Shown here: positions 45,981-45,998 of the stretch, piece by piece
How positions within the stretch are numbered: position 1 is the first letter of the stretch
How the letters are laid out: each line of letters opens with the position of its first letter
Assembly (NCBI GenBank): GCA_017417105.1
Contig: JAFPZU010000110.1
Location: forward strand, 1-45,998
Length of the DNA: 45,998 bases
Origin: Lachnospiraceae bacterium
GTDB taxonomy: Bacteria; Bacillota; Clostridia; Lachnospirales; Lachnospiraceae
Direction of reading: 5' to 3'
Position numbers and translations under genes: made by a program
The notes under the pieces: model-generated
What the model was told of the DNA's origin: nothing
Database searches by the model: none
Seen by the model: only the letters and a program-made list of their open reading frames with translations

Positions 45981-45998
45981 CAATAAGGGGTATCAGAG

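Overview
The window is a gene-dense stretch of a Gram-positive Clostridia chromosome, most likely Lachnospiraceae. This rests on three things seen here: heavy use of AGA/AGG (Arg) and ATA (Ile) codons at a GC content that looks to be in the mid-40s percent, strong GGAGG ribosome binding sites, and gene strings known from that family (miaB–mutS–mutL–miaA followed by a methionine gamma-lyase-like gene; radC–mreBCD–pbp2–rodA; phoH–7TM-HD–ybeY). The genus is not resolved. All genes but one are on the + strand. I found no tRNA, rRNA, CRISPR array, phage or transposase gene.

Layout. 1–485 is the 3' end of a large secreted or surface protein, closed by a terminator. 549–4153 holds branched-chain amino acid genes (ilvN, ilvC, terminator, leuC, leuD), followed by uppP. 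5065–24577 is one long, tightly packed string: ftsK, the one-carbon pair fhs–folD, a zinc-ribbon membrane protein of unknown role, xpt, an aspartate kinase, the electron-bifurcating pair nfnA–nfnB, a small membrane protein, rlmH, a pyrimidine nucleoside phosphorylase, phoH, a degenerate 7TM-HD (PgpH-like) protein, ybeY, a DUF3048 lipoprotein, a MurJ/SpoVB-like flippase and an HI0933-family flavoprotein.

24578–25120 is non-coding and is the most striking part of the window. It holds two 227/226-nt elements in opposite orientation. Each folds on itself into a long hairpin capped by a three-way junction. The cores are nearly identical, but the outer stems differ in sequence while staying paired, and two core base pairs change in a compensatory way. 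This points to selection on a folded RNA or DNA structure.

25145–38302 holds a COG2509 flavoprotein, proB, 5-formyl-THF cyclo-ligase, miaB, a chemotaxis receptor with its own terminator, mutS, mutL, miaA and a PLP enzyme. 38280–45520 is the cell-shape operon (radC, mreB, mreC, mreD, an oversized PBP2, rodA) behind a strong promoter. The last 480 bp carry a small minus-strand membrane protein gene and a chain of three palindromic structures. Two of these look like matched operator–promoters pointing in opposite directions, the right-hand one toward a gene beyond the window.

The genes are mostly core functions: amino acid synthesis, folate one-carbon metabolism, nucleotide salvage, redox balance, rRNA/tRNA maturation, mismatch repair, chromosome segregation and wall elongation. 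Several carry unusual features: a pseudoenzyme-like PgpH homologue, an 80-bp out-of-frame gene overlap, and a PBP2 with a roughly 240-residue insertion and a Cys/His-rich active-site region.
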